Below, piece after piece: positions 62,112-64,000 of a DNA stretch of 64,000 nucleotides. The notes beneath the pieces were generated by a model that was given only the letters and a program-made list of their open reading frames with translations, was not told the DNA's origin and ran no database searches. The stretch lies in contig NZ_JBHSEZ010000028.1 of assembly GCF_042653765.1 (NCBI RefSeq), positions 496,001 to 560,000 of the forward strand, in the 5' to 3' direction. The stretch's first letter is position 1, and each line of letters begins with the position of its first letter. The DNA is from Castellaniella denitrificans. Lineage in GTDB: Bacteria; Pseudomonadota; Gammaproteobacteria; Burkholderiales; Burkholderiaceae_B. A program made the translations under genes and the position numbers.

Positions 62112-63347
62112 TCAGGGCCTGGCGGATGATTCCGGCGCGGCAGCGGTTTCCGCGCCGGGCCTGGAATCGGACCGCGCGGCCTTGTCCCGGTCCTCGTGCG
62201 GCTTTTCCACCACCAGTTCCACCCGGCGGTTGCGCGACCGCCCGTCCGGCGACCGGTTGTCGGCGATCGGCCGGGAATCGGCATAGCCCACGGCCTTCAG
62301 GTGTTCCTTGGCGATGCCGTTGGCCTGCAGGTAGCGCACCACGCTGCCCGCCCGGGCGCTGGACAGCTCCCAGTTCGACGGATAGCGGGCGTTGCTGCGC
62401 ACCGGCACGGAATCCGTGTGCCCCTCGACCGTGATGTCGTAGCCGGCGTCGGACAGCACCCTGGCCATGCGCCGCAGTACCGACAAGCCTTCCCGGCTGA
62501 GATCCGCCTGGCCTGTGCCGAACAGGATCTCGCTGTTGATGCGGAAGCTGATGGAGCGCCGGTTGACGATCACTTCGACGTCATGGCCCAGCTCGCCCAG
62601 CGGCAGGGACGCCGCCAGGGCGGCGCCTTCGGACGGCGCCTCCTGGTCGGGGGCCGGCGCAGCGGTGGGCGCGGCCGATGGATTTCCGTCCGCCCCGTCC
62701 GCGCCCGCGGGCGGGGGAGGAGAGGCGAACGCGCGCGCGGCGTCCTCCGCGGAATAGGGGGCGATGTCCTCCGGCGGCGGGATCTGCGCCAGCGCCACGG
62801 CCCCGTCGATGCCTTCCGGCGTGGTCGTGGCGGCGGCCGCCACGGCTTCGTCCGGGCGGGGCGCCACAGCGGCCGCCGCGAAGGGGGCCGGCGGCGTCTC
62901 GGGCTCGAAGTCCGGGAAAGTCCCGTACAGCGGCGAATGTTCGGGCCCGGCCGGGGGCGGCGGGGCGAAGGCGAGCGCGGCGTCCTCCGCGGAATAGGGG
63001 GCGATGTCCTCCGGAGCGGGAATCGGCGCCAGCGCCGCGGCCGGCGGCGCATCCGCCCGGACGGCCGGACCCGGCGCGCCGTCCCGCTTGCCGATGGCCC
63101 CCGAAAACGCCAGCATCACGATCATGGCGACCAGCAGCAGGGTCATCATGTCCAGGTAGGTGATGAACCAGATGTCTTCCTGTGCCGAGTCCGTCGCCGG
63201 CTGTTCCAGACCCCAGCGGTCGGACACGCTCGCGCGCTTGCGGTCGCGTCGCAAGGCCTGCCGGGCCTGATGCAGCTCGGCCTCCATCGCCCGCATGCGC
63301 TGGGCGATGGCCTGGGCCGGGTTCGGTTCGGCGGGTCCGCGCCTCAT
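62112..63347 (-). CDS. MotB/OmpA-type stator protein with a repeated linker
   Basis: 411 residues. Cytoplasmic N-terminus, one membrane helix at 58-82 with the ion-binding Asp66 in FITYLDMMTLLL, a long Ala/Pro linker (about 90-255), and an OmpA-like peptidoglycan-binding domain (about 265-385; TVEGHTDSVPVRS, NWELSSARAGSVVRYL). The linker holds two copies of PEDIAPYSAEDAA exactly 80 residues apart (112 and 192). MotB linkers are usually shorter. 4-base overlap with the MotA-like gene. Confidence 0.86.
   Translation of the reverse strand: MRRGPAEPNPAQAIAQRMRAMEAELHQARQALRRDRKRASVSDRWGLEQPATDSAQEDIWFITYLDMMTLLLVAMIVMLAFSGAIGKRDGAPGPAVRADAPPAAALAPIPAPEDIAPYSAEDAALAFAPPPPAGPEHSPLYGTFPDFEPETPPAPFAAAAVAPRPDEAVAAAATTTPEGIDGAVALAQIPPPEDIAPYSAEDAARAFASPPPPAGADGADGNPSAAPTAAPAPDQEAPSEGAALAASLPLGELGHDVEVIVNRRSISFRINSEILFGTGQADLSREGLSVLRRMARVLSDAGYDITVEGHTDSVPVRSNARYPSNWELSSARAGSVVRYLQANGIAKEHLKAVGYADSRPIADNRSPDGRSRNRRVELVVEKPHEDRDKAARSDSRPGAETAAAPESSARP
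62735..63014. repeat. Identical 40-bp direct repeats in the motB-like gene
   Basis: 62735-62774 and 62975-63014 are identical over 40 bases and lie exactly 240 bases apart. Both encode the PEDIAPYSAEDAA linker unit. The identity at DNA level, including third positions, shows a recent in-frame duplication or gene conversion. Confidence 0.85.
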
Positions 63348-64000
63348 GAGGGCTCCGGCTCCTTGTTCCTGGGCGCGGCGACGGGTTTCTGGTCGCGGAT
63401 CTCATCGCGGATTTCCGCGATGAAGGCCTTCAGCGTTTCCCGCATCAGGGCCGGGCTGCGCTTCTGGCTCATCATGGCGATGCCCTGCATCAGGGTATTC
63501 ATCAGGATCAGGCGCTGCTCGGTGCGGCGTTCCAGCTTGACCGCCACGGGCTTGAACACCAGGTTGGCCAGCAGCACGCCATAGAAGGTCGTCATCAGGG
63601 CCAGCGCCATCTGCCGGCCGATGGCCGTGATGTCGCCGTCGCCCAGCAGGAACAGCAGGTTGACCAGGCCCACCAGGGTGCCCACCATGCCGAAGGCCGG
63701 CGCGAAGCCCGCCATGACGCGGAACAACTGGGCCTCGGCGTGTTCCTTGGCCTTCATGCGGGCGACGCGCCATTGCAGCAGGTCCAGGATGTCCTGCTCG
63801 GGCACGTTGTCGATCACGAACTGCACGCCGTTGCGCAGAAAGGGGCTGGACACCCGTTCCAGCGCCTGCTCGACGGCATGGATGTCGCTCTGCATCCAGA
63901 TGCGAGCGATCTCGACCAGATCCTCCAGATCCTTATCGACGTCCAGGGGCTCGTGGTGCACGACGCTGCGGATCAGGCCGAAGATGCGCATGACCTCGCG
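63344..64000 (-). CDS. MotA/TolQ-type stator protein, 5' end beyond window
   Basis: 218 codons visible, open through the window edge, so the start lies outside; the Met at 63991 is internal. The visible part begins in the cytoplasmic loop (LDVDKDLEDLVEIARIW) and contains two membrane helices: LFRVMAGFAPAFGMVGTLVG and MALALMTTFYGVLLANLVF. These are helices 3 and 4 of MotA; helices 1 and 2 must lie beyond 64000. It probably powers a flagellar motor with the MotB-like partner; a non-flagellar stator is possible. Confidence 0.85.
   Translation of the reverse strand, partial: REVMRIFGLIRSVVHHEPLDVDKDLEDLVEIARIWMQSDIHAVEQALERVSSPFLRNGVQFVIDNVPEQDILDLLQWRVARMKAKEHAEAQLFRVMAGFAPAFGMVGTLVGLVNLLFLLGDGDITAIGRQMALALMTTFYGVLLANLVFKPVAVKLERRTEQRLILMNTLMQGIAMMSQKRSPALMRETLKAFIAEIRDEIRDQKPVAAPRNKEPEPS

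Noticed and set aside
63344..63991. A complete 215-residue MotA starting at 63991
   Set aside because: Only two of four helices are present, and the frame stays open to the window edge; the gene begins outside.
1..64000. CRISPR arrays, insertion sequences, prophage, tRNA or rRNA genes
   Set aside because: I saw no regular spacer repeats, transposase or integrase, terminal inverted repeats, or cloverleaf-like sequence; based on reading by eye, so a tRNA scan would settle the last point.

Overview
The window is about 69-70 % G+C by eye, almost fully coding, and carries no recognisable mobile element, CRISPR array, rRNA or tRNA. Protein types and gene order (pyrH-frr-uppS-cdsA-dxr-rseP-bamA-skp-lpxD-fabZ-lpxA-lpxB-rnhB; ppsR/ppsA divergent; smpB/ratA-rnfH divergent) point to a betaproteobacterium of the Burkholderiales, most likely the Alcaligenaceae (Bordetella/Achromobacter-like). 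This is inference from gene content; no search was run.

Layout. 1-13046: the cell-envelope super-operon, all on +, for ribosome recycling, undecaprenyl-PP, CDP-diacylglycerol and isoprenoid synthesis, RseP, BamA, Skp and lipid A, ending in rnhB and a SpoU-type RNA methyltransferase. 13051-17143: ppsR, ppsA and an alkyltransferase. 17130-20326: isochorismatase-like hydrolase, GlxA-type regulator, smpB, ratA, rnfH. 20608-23896: the lower half of valine breakdown (isobutyryl-CoA dehydrogenase, 3-hydroxyisobutyryl-CoA hydrolase, 3-hydroxyisobutyrate dehydrogenase). 23957-29668: ygfZ, an IclR regulator divergent from a GMC oxidoreductase, and thiO-thiS-thiG.

29738-46707 is the accessory heart of the window: a complete set for living on taurine. 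TauABC imports it, TauXY oxidises it to sulfoacetaldehyde, Xsc converts that with phosphate to acetyl phosphate plus sulfite, and Pta makes acetyl-CoA. TauR (MocR type) is the last gene of tauABC-tauR. Two membrane proteins of families previously proposed as sulfite/sulfate exporters (DUF6/EamA and COG2855/YeiH) lie just beyond. Unexpectedly, an IclR regulator and a CobS/CobT-like AAA+ ATPase/VWA pair abut pta with no intergenic base. A pair of CTGG...-type direct repeats with the same 23-bp period precedes both tauA and tauX (probable TauR sites). A different 15-bp palindrome is shared by the IclR promoter and the APC permease promoter, with weaker copies before xsc.

46937-51362: mltG-tmk-holB-tatD and a periplasmic ankyrin protein. 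51456-55368: sulfate/thiosulfate ABC importer. 55535-59015: lipoprotein, ArsC-like protein, DUF4239 membrane protein, sulfide:quinone oxidoreductase. 59166-64000: chemoreceptor with a likely sigma-28 promoter, acylphosphatase, DUF411 protein and a MotA/MotB-type pair whose MotA runs off the window.
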